64,000 bases of DNA, taken from NCBI GenBank assembly GCA_905221605.1, contig CAJNDS010001469.1, positions 56,001 to 120,000 on the forward strand, in the 5' to 3' direction. The position numbers and the translations under genes are program-made. Positions 27,340-36,074 of this stretch are shown here, piece after piece. The first letter of the stretch is position 1; each line of letters starts with the position of its first letter. The DNA is from Symbiodinium natans. Its lineage: Eukaryota > Sar > Dinophyceae > Suessiales > Symbiodiniaceae. Under the pieces are notes generated by a model. That model was not told where the DNA came from. It saw nothing but the letters and a program-made list of their open reading frames with translations, and did not search any database.

Positions 27340-27668
27340 CAAATAGTCTGGTAGACGACGATGACCTTCAAAGAGCACCGCCGCGAATGAGCCTTGTTTT
27401 GCGCAGACCCCTGGGAGGATCCAAAAAGTACCCCCGAAATACCCTAAACCCTAAACCCTAAACCCTAAACCATAGAGGGTACTGCTATTTGGGTCATCCT
27501 TAGGAACCCTTGAAACTACTTTCTGGCTCCAACCCGGAGTCTGGGTTGAGACGAATCCCTACAACGCAGACGCCCCGTGTCCCTAAACCCTAAATCCCAA
27601 ACCCTCCTAAGCCCTCAATTCTAAACCCTAAACCCTAAAACCTAAACCCTAAACCCTAAACCTGAGGA

Positions 27669-27736
27669 TGAGAAGATTGCAGCAGCCCGGGGTGCCGGTG
27701 GCGGCGTGGCACTGTGGGTTCGACTCCTGGCATAAG
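27669..27736 (+). CDS. Possible exon
   Basis: EDEKIAAARGAGGGVALWVR LL after CCTGAG|, GC donor CTCCTG|GCATAAG. A second frame (QPGVPVAAWHCGFDSW) is equally open. Confidence 0.35.
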
Positions 27737-28083
27737 CAGCGTTGAGGAACCCGGGAAAGCGGTGTCCGGGCTTGTTTAGGGTTTAGGGTTTAGGGTTAGG
27801 GTTTAGGGTTTAGGGTTTAGGGTTTAGGGTTTAGGGTTTCTGGAAAAAAGTGGAGGGTTTAGGGTGGAGGGTTTAGGGTGATTTGTTTCCCACCTGAAGC
27901 CCTAAACCTTAATCCCTAGAATTGTATGAGCCCTAAAGCCAGTTCCGTGTGGAAGCAAACCCCAAACCTCAAACCCTAAACCCCTGCTTCCCTGCGAGGC
28001 CTGTTTGGGTTTAGGGTTTAGGGTTAGGGTTTAGGGTTTAGGGCTTAGGGTTTAGGGTTTAGGGTTTAGGGTTTAGGGTTTAG

Positions 28084-28119
28084 GCCCAGCTTTTGGAATA
28101 TCTGCAACGAAAACCGCCA
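28084..28119 (+). CDS. Small exon whose acceptor is a telomeric repeat
   Basis: GGGTTTAG|GCCCAGCTTTTGG: the last TTTAG of a TTTAGGG array gives the AG acceptor. Reads AQLLEYLQRKPP, donor CCGCCA|GTAAAC, phase 0. Confidence 0.5.
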
Positions 28120-28176
28120 GTAAACTGGCTGTAAACAATACTGAGGGAAATACCAGATGCATATTCCATCTGACTT

Positions 28177-28277
28177 GGGATGTTCCCCCTTACGTTAACA
28201 ATCCTTACTAGGGATGATCGTAGGGGGTACTTTATCATCCCTATGGAGGACTGTTAGTATAGGGGAGAACATCCCAA
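28177..28277. mobile_element. F3 introner
   Basis: TTGGGATGTTCCCCCTTACG and AGTATAGGGGAGAACATCCCAA. Confidence 0.9.
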
Positions 28278-28770
28278 CGTATGACATCGTATGACCATCT
28301 TCGTACCATTTAGACAGCAGTCAGGGGAGTCGAATCAGGGATCCTTCCCTCTTTCCTTGTCTCTAGGGCTGAGGGAAAACGGGAAAGTCTTTGTGCGTTT
28401 GTTTTGATAGCTGGCCTTTGCTCATCGCCTTTGAAGTTTGCATGTGGATAGACTTACTATAGGGGTCGAAACAATTTCTAATCGTTTTCCCTTCTGGTCC
28501 CAAGATGAATACTGTATAGCTCCCGAAAGCCTTGTTATAAGGATAGACCCCCGTATAGGACTGTAAATAGGAGAGATTCGAGATAAGCCCTTGCCGCGGG
28601 TTTGGAGTATTGAAATCGGCAGGGTTGGGTTTAGGGTTTAGGTTTCAGGGTTCAGGGCTCAGGGTTTAGGAATCTCTTCTGGCAAGGAAACGAGCTGGTA
28701 AGCTGAGCTGGGTCGTTGCCCATTTTCCACGTGCGTCTCAGGGACCCTGGAAACGCACATGAGGCTTCAG

Positions 28771-28829
28771 TACCCTGGCATACATTTTAACCTCTTACCT
28801 CAGCGCAGGGGCGCAGCACCTGGCAGGAC
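28771..28829 (+). CDS. Exon with telomeric donor
   Basis: Acceptor GAGGCTTCAG|; YPGIHFNLLPQRRGAAPGR, donor GGAC|GTTTAGGG. Confidence 0.55.
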
Positions 28830-28973
28830 GTTTAGGGTTGAGGGTTGAGGGGTTAGGGTCAGGGTTTTAGGGTTTAGGGTTTAGGGTTCAGGGTTCAGGG
28901 TTTAGGGTTGCATGTGCAAGGCCTGGTGCTCAACGCCATGGCACCGAGTAACATGCTCTGCGCATACCTACAG

Positions 28974-29040
28974 GTTTGGATGCAACGTTCAGGCTGAGGC
29001 AGAACATGTGAAAGGTCCGTTCTCAAGAAAAGCAGAGAAA
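28974..29040 (+). CDS. Exon
   Basis: Acceptor CTACAG|; FGCNVQAEAEHVKGPFSRKA EK, donor GAGAAA|GTTGGC. Confidence 0.6.
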
Positions 29041-29096
29041 GTTGGCACCTGCTGGGTGCTTCTGCCCATGCGGCTGTGATGCATTTTTCTTGGCAG

Positions 29097-29246
29097 CGAG
29101 CATGCGCTCGAGAAAGCACTGTTATGGTTGAGGAGTCCACCTACGGATCAATATGGGGGACGGGGTTGTTCAAACACAGCGTCTCCTGCGCAGATCCTCT
29201 AAGCGATTCCAGTTGTAACAAGCGCTCGAGCGGTCCTTATTGTTGA
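29097..29246 (+). CDS. Terminal exon, Cys/Ser-rich
   Basis: Acceptor TTCTTGGCAG|, 49 codons to TGA: RACARESTVMVEESTYGSIW .. HSVSCADPLSDSSCNKRSSG. Clearly coding-like; unrecognised. About 300 bp without exons follows. Confidence 0.62.
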   Translation, partial: RACARESTVMVEESTYGSIWGTGLFKHSVSCADPLSDSSCNKRSSGPYC

Positions 29247-29547
29247 CACCCCCTGAATCCCCTTGACCTCCTATCTATAGCCCCCTTTCAAAGTATTTGT
29301 GTATATATAGCCCAAACGAATGAGAAACACAATCTCTTCTATTAAGGTTGTAAGGGGAGTATAGCCTCACGTCTATCGGCAACATGTGTTTCTGTCCAGT
29401 TCAGATCGCTGAGTATATGCCTCCATGGGCTTGGCAAAAAAAGGCAAATGGTTGACCCTACAGTAAGCCCCCCAAACCCTTAACCCTAAACTGCCCTAAA
29501 CCCTAAACCGCATCCGGTGATTTCGATTTTTCGGGGCACCGCTGCAG

Positions 29548-29614
29548 CTGCACCGACATAGAAGCGAGAAAACTTGCGGAGCGTGTCCGGTTCCTGGCCA
29601 TTGATGTGGATGTT
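29548..29614 (+). CDS. Exon, helical, before F3
   Basis: Acceptor CGCTGCAG|; CTDIEARKLAERVRFLAIDV DV, ending at the F3 border. Confidence 0.6.
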
Positions 29615-29712
29615 CTGGGATGTTCCCCCTCTTACTTCCTGAATACGGACTCTCATAAGGGGGAAGGGGGGTACTGTAATCCCAATTAAAGGACTGTTCG
29701 CATAAGGGCGAG
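29614..29712. mobile_element. F3 introner, decayed right arm
   Basis: TGGGATGTTCCCCCTCTTAC and CATAAGGGCGAGCATCGCAG; the right end now reads as acceptor GCAG. Confidence 0.8.
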
Positions 29713-29787
29713 CATCGCAGTAGATCCTACAGGTTTAGGGCTCGGGGTTTGCCATGACACTTCCACGATGCTCCTAGACTTCTGCAG

Positions 29788-29817
29788 ACCTCAGTCCTAC
29801 ACTTATGGCCTCACCCA
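29788..29817 (+). CDS. Exon before a GA-AG F1 intron
   Basis: Acceptor CTTCTGCAG|, TSVLHLWPHP, donor CCCA|GAGATCC. Joins in phase 0 to the exon at 29916. Confidence 0.62.
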
Positions 29818-29915
29818 GAGATCCCAATACCTCTTAAAAAAGGATCATTCCTCAAATCATATTCAGGATCCCTATATAAAATTTCAGGTGTATTGCTGAA
29901 TGACTCTTTGGGCAG
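29818..29915 (+). mobile_element. F1 introner as a complete GA-AG intron
   Basis: 98 bp. The donor GA lies inside the F1 terminus (CCCA|GAGATCCCAATAC); the right terminus GACTCTTTGGG is followed by CAG|. Removal gives one continuous 50-codon frame. Confidence 0.8.
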
Positions 29916-30038
29916 TGTTCCCAAAAGGCTCATGCGGCTTTGAAATTGGGGAGAGCCGAACCGATAAAGATGAAAGATTCCGAGCACGTTGTCATCGAAT
30001 TGCACAGCCCCACAGAGCAAGAAAAGCCCCAAACCTAA
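29916..30038 (+). CDS. Terminal exon after F1 intron
   Basis: 40 codons to TAA: CSQKAHAALKLGRAEPIKMK DSEHVVIELHS.. Charged and well-formed. No family recognised. Confidence 0.68.
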   Translation, partial: CSQKAHAALKLGRAEPIKMKDSEHVVIELHSPTEQEKPQT

Positions 30039-30106
30039 TTCAAGCCGTCCTGGACTCAACATGATTTACGGTATATTCCTTAACGAAGGAGTATTGGGCG
30101 AGTTTA

Positions 30107-30221
30107 CTTGGAAGCTCTTTTGACTTGGAAAGTCTACGTAGTATCCCTTGGAGGCCCTCTTACAATCCGCAAAACCCACTTTGCAAACCCTACTTACTAA
30201 GGTAAAAGACCTTCTAAGTAC
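30107..30221. mobile_element. F11 element
   Basis: TTGGAAGCTCTTTTGACTTGG...CCCTCTTACAATCC...ACTTACTAAGGTAAAAGACC; preceded by half an F1. Confidence 0.7.
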
Positions 30222-30223
30222 AG

Positions 30224-30310
30224 ACTCTGGAGGCGCAGAAAGTGAGCCCACAGATGAACAAGGAGGCAGACTTCTGGCGTCTGCAGCATTCGGTTTTGGG
30301 TTATCCTGAG
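30224..30310 (+). CDS. Exon before an F4 intron
   Basis: Acceptor TAAGTACAG|, 29 codons TLEAQKVSPQMNKEADFWRL QHSVLGYPE, donor GAG|GATCCACG (GA) in the F4 terminus. Confidence 0.62.
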
Positions 30311-30413
30311 GATCCACGTGCCTTTGGAGTCTAAACTTGTGCCTTAAACAAATTCCTGCCTGTGGCTTTAAGGCCCAAATCATATACCATTAGGTACTCG
30401 GATCCTTAAGGTT
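30311..30413. mobile_element. F4 introner, diverged
   Basis: GATCCACGTGCCTTTGGAGT...GGCCCAAATCATATACCATTAGGTACTCGGATCC. Confidence 0.8.
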
Positions 30414-30805
30414 AGGGGCCTCGGTGCAACTTAGGCCCAAGCCTTCAGCTCTAAGAAAACCCAACTCTCAAGGCCTGAAAGCGCGCCTCTTTAGCAGTTT
30501 TGCGTGTCTTTAGGGGCCAGTCTTAGTTTTCACTGGACCAACCCCACCCCCCGAGCCCTGTCAGCTCTAAGAACGAAGACGCGATAAACCCCGCAAACCC
30601 TTTACATACCTGTGACACCCTAGAAAACAGCTAGAAGCCCTGTAAATCCCAAAGCCCTATATAATCCACAAATCTTGAGTGGTTTATCAAAGCTGGGATT
30701 CTGGTAGCAAGGGGGTAGAGCCACTCAGTGGCTCGGGAGTCATGTTTTCTGTGTTCTGGGCTGCAGCCTTCTACGGAAGGCTCTATTGAAGTTCTTTTGT
30801 GGGGT

Positions 30806-30871
30806 TAGCTATATTGGAAGTTATTTTCAGTATACTACCCGTAAAAGTACTGCACAGGAGCCTTTAGGTAG
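30806..30871. mobile_element. F10 element
   Basis: GTTAGCTATATTGGAAG...ACTGCACAGGAGCCTTTAGGTAG; also at 49306. It separates PSTEGSIEVLLWG (exon 30775-30807, acceptor GGGCTGCAG|) from the next exon. Confidence 0.6.
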
Positions 30872-30947
30872 GGCTTGGGGCTTGAGCGGTTCATGGGGTA
30901 AAGGGCTAGCCGAGCCAACCGCTGTGACTGTCGAAACTTGCTTCCCA
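30872..30947 (+). CDS. Exon before a GA-AG F1 intron
   Basis: Acceptor TTTAGGTAG|; WGLSGSWGKGLAEPTAVTVE TCFP, donor CCCA|GAGAGCC. Joins phase 0 to 31074. Confidence 0.6.
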
Positions 30948-31073
30948 GAGAGCCCAATACCCCTTAGTTAAGGAATATACCTTGAATTGTAAAGGCATCC
31001 TCAGCATGATTAAAGGAAAACTCCTTGGTTAATTAAGGGGGTATTGGGCTCTCTGGGTTCCTCGCTTGGTCAG
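30948..31073 (+). mobile_element. F1 introner as GA-AG intron
   Basis: 126 bp; the GA donor is inside CCCA|GAGAGCCCAATAC, the right terminus GTATTGGGCTCTCTGGG is followed by a pyrimidine-rich TTCCTCGCTTGGTCAG|. Confidence 0.8.
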
Positions 31074-31130
31074 TACATTGTCTCGCTGACCATGAACTCC
31101 CTCGTCCCTGCGACGGCGGCCAGGGCCTGA
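31074..31130 (+). CDS. Terminal exon after F1 intron
   Basis: YIVSLTMNSLVPATAARA then TGA. Phase-consistent with the exon at 30872. Confidence 0.62.
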   Translation, partial: YIVSLTMNSLVPATAARA

Positions 31131-31309
31131 AGTGTTTTGAAGTGTTTAGGGTTTGGGGTTTAGGGTTTAGGGTTGAGGGTTTAGAGTTTAGGGTTTCTGT
31201 CCTGCCTCCACTCTTAAGGGCGTTTGGTCCGCAAGATTCAGGGCCCAACCCCCCACCCCAGGTTTGCAGGGTTTGGGGTCCAGAGTATTTGGGGTTTACT
31301 TGCAGGTTC

Positions 31310-31441
31310 AGGGGTTTTAGAACCCAATCATAACTGTACTTGTGACCCACTTGTAAGCCCCTTAAGTGCAACTTGGCTGTACTTGGGTTAGAAGTAGAGG
31401 TATAAATAGGTGACTAAGGACCATGAATGAACCCCCAAGTA
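31310..31441. mobile_element. F5 introner, decayed
   Basis: AACCCAATCATAACTGTACTTGTGACCC...CCATGAATGAACCCCCAAGTAG. Confidence 0.7.
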
Positions 31442-31498
31442 GTACTATGTATTTGGGGTTTAGGGGTCTTGGATCACGCTTCCGCTTCGCGTGCTCAG

Positions 31499-31572
31499 AT
31501 CACGATCATCAATGTGCTGCTGATGATTGCTGCCAGGCCGGCGCTCCCTCCATGACCCCGCTGGCCACCACG
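31499..31572 (+). CDS. His/Cys-rich exon with telomeric donor
   Basis: Acceptor GTGCTCAG|; (D)HDHQCAADDCCQAGAPSM then TPLATT, donor ACCACG|GTTTAGGG. Metal-binding look. The end ATGACCCCGCTGGCCACCAC is copied twice in the following array. Confidence 0.58.
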
Positions 31573-31599
31573 GTTTAGGGTCTAGGGTTTAGGGTTTAG

Positions 31600-31894
31600 G
31601 GAATATACCTTAGCTTATCTGCACATGATTTCTAAGGTATGTTTCTATGACCTCGCTGGCCACTACCCAAAGAGCCCAATGCCGCTTTGATTGAGGAAAG
31701 CACCTTAACTTATTTCCATCAAAGTCCTGAATATGATTTATAAGGTATATTCCTATGACCCTACTGGCCACTACCCAAAGACCCCAATGCCGCTTTGATT
31801 AAGGAATTATTATCTCTTAACTTGTTTCCATTGGGGTCCTGAATATCATCCAGAAGGTATATTCTTTAGTTAAGGGGTACTGGGCTTTTTGGGT
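31600..31894. mobile_element. Tandem F1 copies carrying a piece of the adjacent exon
   Basis: Units of about 122 bp: F1 core ending AAGGTAT(G/A)TT, then ATGACC(T/C)(C/T)(G/A)CTGGCCACTAC copied from the exon at 31499, then CCAAAGAGCCCAATGCC. Two full F1 copies and a partial third. Confidence 0.8.
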
Positions 31895-31899
31895 GCTAG

Positions 31900-32039
31900 T
31901 GGGGCTTGGTCACCCGCCGGGTGTCAATGTTGATGTGGACATCGACCGAAGCCTTTTCTGTAATTCCGTCTGCGCCTGGGCTTGCTGTGATCGTTTGGGC
32001 TTTGGCTTTTGGCCTTGGTGCCTTATAAAATTAGCCAAA
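31900..32039 (+). CDS. Exon between F1 copies, Cys-rich
   Basis: Acceptor GGTGCTAG|. Frame A (GLGHPPGVNVDVDIDRSLFC NSVCAWACC..) is open to AAA|GAGCCC and joins phase 0 with 32146. Frame B (WGLVTRRVSMLMWTSTEAFS .., hydrophobic) matches the phase of the upstream exon but stops at TAA. The frame is unresolved. Confidence 0.5.
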
Positions 32040-32145
32040 GAGCCCAATACCTCTTAATTAAGGATTATTCCCTACATCATATCAAGGATCCCTTTATAAT
32101 TTATGGCATATTCCCTAAATCAGGAGTGTTGGGCTTTCTGCTTAG
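32040..32145 (+). mobile_element. F1 introner as GA-AG intron
   Basis: 106 bp: CCAAA|GAGCCCAATACC ... GTTGGGCTTTCTGCTTAG|. Removal keeps phase 0. Confidence 0.78.
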
Positions 32146-32190
32146 GAGGAGCTTCAACTCTGCGGGTGTGGGGAAGAAAGGGTACAAGGG
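32146..32190 (+). CDS. Small exon between F1 and F5 introns
   Basis: EELQLCGCGEERVQG, donor GGG|GACTACTTC (GA), phase 0 at both ends. Confidence 0.58.
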
Positions 32191-32357
32191 GACTACTTCA
32201 AGATTCATGGTACTTACTATCCAATTTTAACTGTACTTATAACCCTACTTACAATACCCCTAAAGGGCCTTATAGGGGTTATCCCAATTATAAGTAGGGA
32301 GCCCAGTTATAATTGGTTAGTAAGTAACATGAACCTTCAAGTAATTAGCAAAGCCAG
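32191..32357 (+). mobile_element. F5 introner as GA-AG intron
   Basis: Starts GACTACTTCAAGATTCATGG; the F5 right end CATGAACCTTCAAGTAA is followed by TTAGCAAAGCCAG|. Near-identical to 54050-54190, including a repeated ATTATAAGTAGGG core. Confidence 0.8.
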
Positions 32358-32453
32358 ACCATGGTACCTCGGACGGCACGCGCAAGGCTTCGGTTTTCAG
32401 ATCCGCCCGACAATCCATTTACCGGCTCCGCGAAGTTAGGGCTTACAGTATAA
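32358..32453 (+). CDS. Terminal exon after F5 intron
   Basis: 31 codons to TAA: TMVPRTARARLRFSDPPDNP FTGSAKLGLTV. Phase 0 join with 32146-32190. Confidence 0.62.
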   Translation, partial: TMVPRTARARLRFSDPPDNPFTGSAKLGLTV

Positions 32454-32454
32454 A

Positions 32455-32530
32455 CTTCAGAAAGTTGGAACATCCCTGTAGTGTACCTTTTGGGGTGTGG
32501 GGATAAGGGCGTTCCAACTTTTGGGGTTTT
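32455..32530. mobile_element. Small inverted-repeat element
   Basis: AAAGTTGGAACATCCCTGTA mirrored by GGGCGTTCCAACTTTT; single copy seen. Confidence 0.5.
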
Positions 32531-32654
32531 TTTCTGTAGGGTTAAAAACCCCAAACCCTGAACACAGGTTTAAGGTTTAGGGTTTAGGGTTTAGGGTTTT
32601 CGAGGGCACACTCGTACCGAGTGGGCGCCAACATCTTAACCTTCGGATTTGGGG

Positions 32655-32740
32655 GTTTACGACAATCAGTGACCCTTAATATACACCTGATAATCAGCCC
32701 GATAAGGTACCCCTAAGATCGTAAACCCCCATTTGGGGTT
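32655..32740. mobile_element. Inverted-repeat element GGGGGTTTACGA
   Basis: GGGGGTTTACGACAATCAGTGACC and CCTAAGATCGTAAACCCCC form a hairpin; partial relative near 21351. Confidence 0.6.
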
Positions 32741-32786
32741 CCCTTAGAAAACTCTTGGTCGGCTTGCGTCTCTGCTACATGAGCAC

Positions 32787-32895
32787 TTGGGAGCTCTTCT
32801 GACTTAGTAAGTAGGGTTAGCAAGGTGGGTTATGGGGATTATAAGAGGGTTTCTAGGTGTGGACTTACTAAGTCAAAAGCGCTTCCCAAGCAGAG
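32787..32895. mobile_element. F11 element, best copy
   Basis: TTGGGAGCTCTTCTGACTTAGTAAGTAGGG on the left, ACTTACTAAGTCAAAAGCGCTTCCCAAG on the right. Confidence 0.85.
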
Positions 32896-33298
32896 CCTTA
32901 CAACCTCAAGCCCAGAGATCGAATCCCAAATGCAACCTCAAACTCCACCCCAAAGAAAGCGCTAGAAACCCCAAAGAAAGCGCTAGAAACCCTCTAGACC
33001 TGCGCCTTTTGGTAAAAAGCCCTCCCCCCCCCCCCCCCCCCCCCCCAGACTGCGAGCTTAGAACTAAACTAAACAGCTCGCAAGGGGTCTGCTCTCTTAC
33101 CACTCCTAGGCTAAAACCACCAAACCCTAAACCCTAAAACCTAAACCCTAAGCCGCCCCTAACATCCTCACAGGCCCTCAAGCCAAGAGGTGCCCAACCT
33201 TAAACCCTAAAGACCCAAAAAACCCAAGACCCTGAACCCACAAGCACTCCCGAGGGTTTAGGGTTTAGGGTTTCGGGTTTAGGGTTTAGGGTTTAGGA

Positions 33299-33437
33299 TC
33301 CATGTACCGAATGCAGTATATACTTGGGCCCTTAATAAGGGGATCCATGGGCCGATGTAGTATATCCTTGGGCCCGAAAGCTACTCGATAGGAACCCCTT
33401 TAGGGCCCAAGTCTACACGATAAAGGTACGTGTATCC
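33299..33437. mobile_element. F4 introner, left arm duplicated
   Basis: GGATCCATGTACCGAATGCAGTATATACTTGGGCC is followed by a second left arm, then the normal right arm; F5 follows at 33447. Confidence 0.85.
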
Positions 33438-33446
33438 TCACTTGGA

Positions 33447-33545
33447 GGTTCATGCGTACTTTTAACCCCAATTCAGTCTACTTAGGGGACATAGGGGGCT
33501 GATAAGTACGGTTATCATTGGGGGTTATAAGTACCCTGAACCTCC
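33447..33545. mobile_element. F5 introner
   Basis: ACTTGGAGGTTCATGCGTACT and AAGTACCCTGAACCTCC; the right end passes into CCCTAAA repeats. Confidence 0.85.
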
Positions 33546-33665
33546 CTAAACCCTAATCCCTAAACCTAATCCCTAAACCCCAAACCCTAAACCCTATACC
33601 CTAAACCCTAAACCCTGAACCCTAAACCCTAAACCATCCTAAACCCTAAACCTCCACACTGGCAG

Positions 33666-33734
33666 AGTGGGAAGGTGGTTCGGTGAGCGTGAGGTCCACC
33701 TGACGAAGCCGCCACCTTGGCAGTTGTCAAATTG
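33666..33734 (+). CDS. Exon with telomeric-like donor
   Basis: Acceptor ACTGGCAG|; VGRWFGEREVHLTKPPPWQL SN, donor TG|GTTTTAGGG. Confidence 0.58.
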
Positions 33735-33807
33735 GTTTTAGGGTTTACGGTTTCGGTTTGAGGCTTTAGGTTTTAGGGCTTAGGGTTTAGGCTTTATAGG
33801 GCTTAGG

Positions 33808-33909
33808 CCCAGAGAGCCCAATACTCCTTAGTTAAGGAATATACCTTAACTGATAGCGGGATCCTTAATATGATTCAAGGGATCTTCCTTGATTAAGGGG
33901 TATTGGGGG
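33808..33909. mobile_element. F1 introner, right terminus lost
   Basis: CCCAGAGAGCCCAATACTCC ... GGGGTATTGGGGG, then telomere-like words. Confidence 0.8.
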
Positions 33910-34034
33910 CTTAGGTTTAGGGTTTATGGTTTATGGCTCGGGTTCTTAGGCTTCACAGCGTTTAGGGTGATTCAGGTAAGACCCTTGGCGCCCAAATCAT
34001 GCACTTGGGTTTCGTGTACTCCACACCTCGACAG

Positions 34035-34109
34035 CCTCGTGGCGACAAACGCTGGCCCTTTGGGTGCATAGGGCCAGGGACAGCAGGCCGGCACCCCCAC
34101 GCCCTGAAC
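34035..34109 (+). CDS. Exon with strong donor
   Basis: Acceptor CTCGACAG|, 25 codons PRGDKRWPFGCIGPGTAGRH PHALN, donor AAC|GTAAGC, phase 0. Confidence 0.6.
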
Positions 34110-34317
34110 GTAAGCCGGTTATTGGTACCAGTAAGAGACTTCTGGGGAATTCTGCTTGTCAGGGCTTGTGTTGTGGTAGAGGGCGACTAATGCTAAAAGT
34201 TTCCAACCCTACACCCTAGTGTGGGTAGTCACAGTGGCGAATTAGGCTTGAAGATTCCACGTGTGGGTAATAATTCCAGTATGTCATGCACTTTGGTTGG
34301 CTAATGTCTCGCTACAG

Positions 34318-34412
34318 GTCATGATTTCCAGCCACACGACTCACCGCAGGTCTGGCGAGGCGGCAGCCATCAACTACTACATGACAGCCGGAAGCCCTGC
34401 AGGGTCTGCAGG
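34318..34412 (+). CDS. Exon with telomeric donor
   Basis: Acceptor CGCTACAG|; VMISSHTTHRRSGEAAAINY YMTAGSPAG, donor GG|GTTTAGGG. Confidence 0.6.
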
Positions 34413-34753
34413 GTTTAGGGTTTAGGGTTTAGGGTTTAGGGCTTCGGGTCTAGGGTTTAGGGTTTAGGTGCTTCGCATTGGGTTTCGATGGGTTTCGATA
34501 TCTCGCTTTCCTAAACCAACAGAAGGTCTAGCTACCCCTCCCTTCCTCTCCGCCCTCCTTATATACTCCCATCACGAGGTTCACTGGCATACTAATTGCT
34601 TAAGAAGCCCCCGCCCAAAAAGCAAAAGTATTCTTATTTTCTCATAGTAATACAGGCTAAACGGTTTAGCCGCTAAACCCTGAACCCTAAACCCAAACCC
34701 AAACCCCCGAACCCTGAACCCGGAACCCTCAATGTTTTTGGGGGTTCTTAAAG

Positions 34754-34841
34754 CAAAGAAGAGTGGCGACTTGGATTTCCACGATATTCTCTTGCCACGT
34801 GGACTGGGAGGGCTTTCGGCCCGCGGAGTCTTTGACCTCGG
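34754..34841 (+). CDS. Exon with telomeric donor
   Basis: Acceptor TTCTTAAAG|; AKKSGDLDFHDILLPRGLGG .. FDL, donor GG|GTTTAGGG. An alternative frame (VATWISTIFSCHVDWEGF) is also open. Confidence 0.5.
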
Positions 34842-35060
34842 GTTTAGGGTCAAAAGGGATTCGGGTTCAGGTTTTAGGGGTCAAAAGGGAGGATGAGGGT
34901 TTAGGGTGGCTTCCGCGCCAGTGCTGGCACCTGAGAGAGCCCCGGGTTCAAAAGAGGTTTAGGGTATCCGATGTTCCAAAGAGGGGTTCAGGGTGTTGGA
35001 GTCTTGAGTTCACACCTTTACACGCTCCACCAAGTTTGAATCACTTGCCGATTTTTCCAG

Positions 35061-35109
35061 TGACGTCACAAGGCCCTGGAGTGCACCACAACAGGGCCAT
35101 GATTTCTTT
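35061..35109 (+). CDS. Introner-split gene, exon a
   Basis: Acceptor TTTTTCCAG|; DVTRPWSAPQQGHDFF, donor TTT|GTGGTGCC where F9 starts. First of three exons that join in phase 0. Confidence 0.6.
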
Positions 35110-35217
35110 GTGGTGCCTTACTGTAACTTTAGATCCTTAGCCTTTTTGGGTTTATTGGGTTTCTTAATAAGGCAGCTAAACATTTAGTTTGTAGCTACCC
35201 CTCTGAGTGCAGCCAAG
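35110..35217 (+). mobile_element. F9 introner as GT-AG intron
   Basis: Starts GTGGTGCCTTACTGTAACTTTAGATCC and ends CTGAGTGCAGCCAAG|. The same start and end enclose the shorter copy at 56820-56877, so both splice sites belong to the element. Confidence 0.82.
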
Positions 35218-35301
35218 ATTTTCTACAGCTGCAGGGCCATCCTCCTCCACTTCCATGACTGTTCCATGAAGCCATTTCCCGGAGCCGCGCTCTGCTCCCT
35301 G
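35218..35301 (+). CDS. Introner-split gene, exon b
   Basis: 28 codons IFYSCRAILLHFHDCSMKPF PGAALCSL, donor CTG|GTTCTGAG at the F2 terminus. Confidence 0.68.
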
Positions 35302-35416
35302 GTTCTGAGTAGGGAATGAGGGAATTAAAGCCCTAATCTATAGTACATATACCCTTTAAGGGATTATGTAGGGCCCCACTTCCCACTTCCCTCGTTCACT
35401 ACTAAGAACCAGCCAG
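35302..35416 (+). mobile_element. F2 introner as GT-AG intron
   Basis: F2 supplies both sites: CTG|GTTCTGAGTAGGG and AACCAGCCAG|. Phase 0. Confidence 0.85.
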
Positions 35417-35557
35417 TCGTTTACGCCGCCGCAATTGGGCCGTGTCAATGGCTGCATGGTCTTAGGCTGCTGGCAGGGTCTGATCACTCCAAAGCACCTC
35501 CGCTGCCAACCCGCTCCGAACTTGAGAAAAGCAAGGGCTCCAATGGCCCCGCCCTAA
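35417..35557 (+). CDS. Introner-split gene, terminal exon
   Basis: 46 codons to TAA: SFTPPQLGRVNGCMVLGCWQ GLITPKHLRCQ.., basic Pro-rich end. Family not recognised. Confidence 0.65.
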   Translation, partial: SFTPPQLGRVNGCMVLGCWQGLITPKHLRCQPAPNLRKARAPMAPP

Positions 35558-35597
35558 ACCCTTGAATCCTTATCCCTTAAACCTTTTAAACCAGGTG

Positions 35598-35701
35598 GGT
35601 TGGGATGTTCCCCCTTATACTAACCGTCCTTCATGGGGATTATGGTACCCCCTGTTATAATCCCTATTGAGGACTGTTAGTATAAGGGTGAACATGCCAA
35701 C
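35598..35701. mobile_element. F3 introner, near-consensus
   Basis: TTGGGATGTTCCCCCTTATACTAACCGTCC and GGACTGTTAGTATAAGGGTGAACATGCCAA. Confidence 0.93.
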
Positions 35702-35888
35702 CCAAAACCCTAAACCCCCATAGACCATACATTCACAGCAAAGAGAAAGCCTAAACCTTAAATCGCTAAACCCTAAACCTTAAAAGCCTAAACCTTAAAT
35801 CCCTAAACCCTAAACCTTAAAACCTTAAACCCTAAACCCGAAACCCCAAACCAGGAGATCCCAACCCAATAGGTTTCGCATCCCTCAG

Positions 35889-35946
35889 GTGGCCATGATC
35901 CTCAACGCCGCTGTCGTCTTGTGGTGCGCCAGCTGTGATGCCCACC
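35889..35946 (+). CDS. Hydrophobic exon
   Basis: Acceptor ATCCCTCAG|; VAMILNAAVVLWCASCDAH, membrane-helix-like, running into CCCTAAA. Confidence 0.55.
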
Positions 35947-36074
35947 CTCAACCCTAAACCCTAAACCCTGGTGACTTTGGAGAGTAGGCTTTAGGGTTTA
36001 GGGTTTAGGGTTTAGGGTTTAGGGTTTAGGGCAGGGGCTTGGTGAGCGGATCCATGCTGACACGCTGCATGCAG

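Noticed and set aside
27660-27740. tRNA-like GGTTCGACTCC
   Set aside because: The neighbouring T-stem does not pair, and no acceptor or D arm is found. The similar GGTTCGATTGG at 8339 lies in a coding exon.
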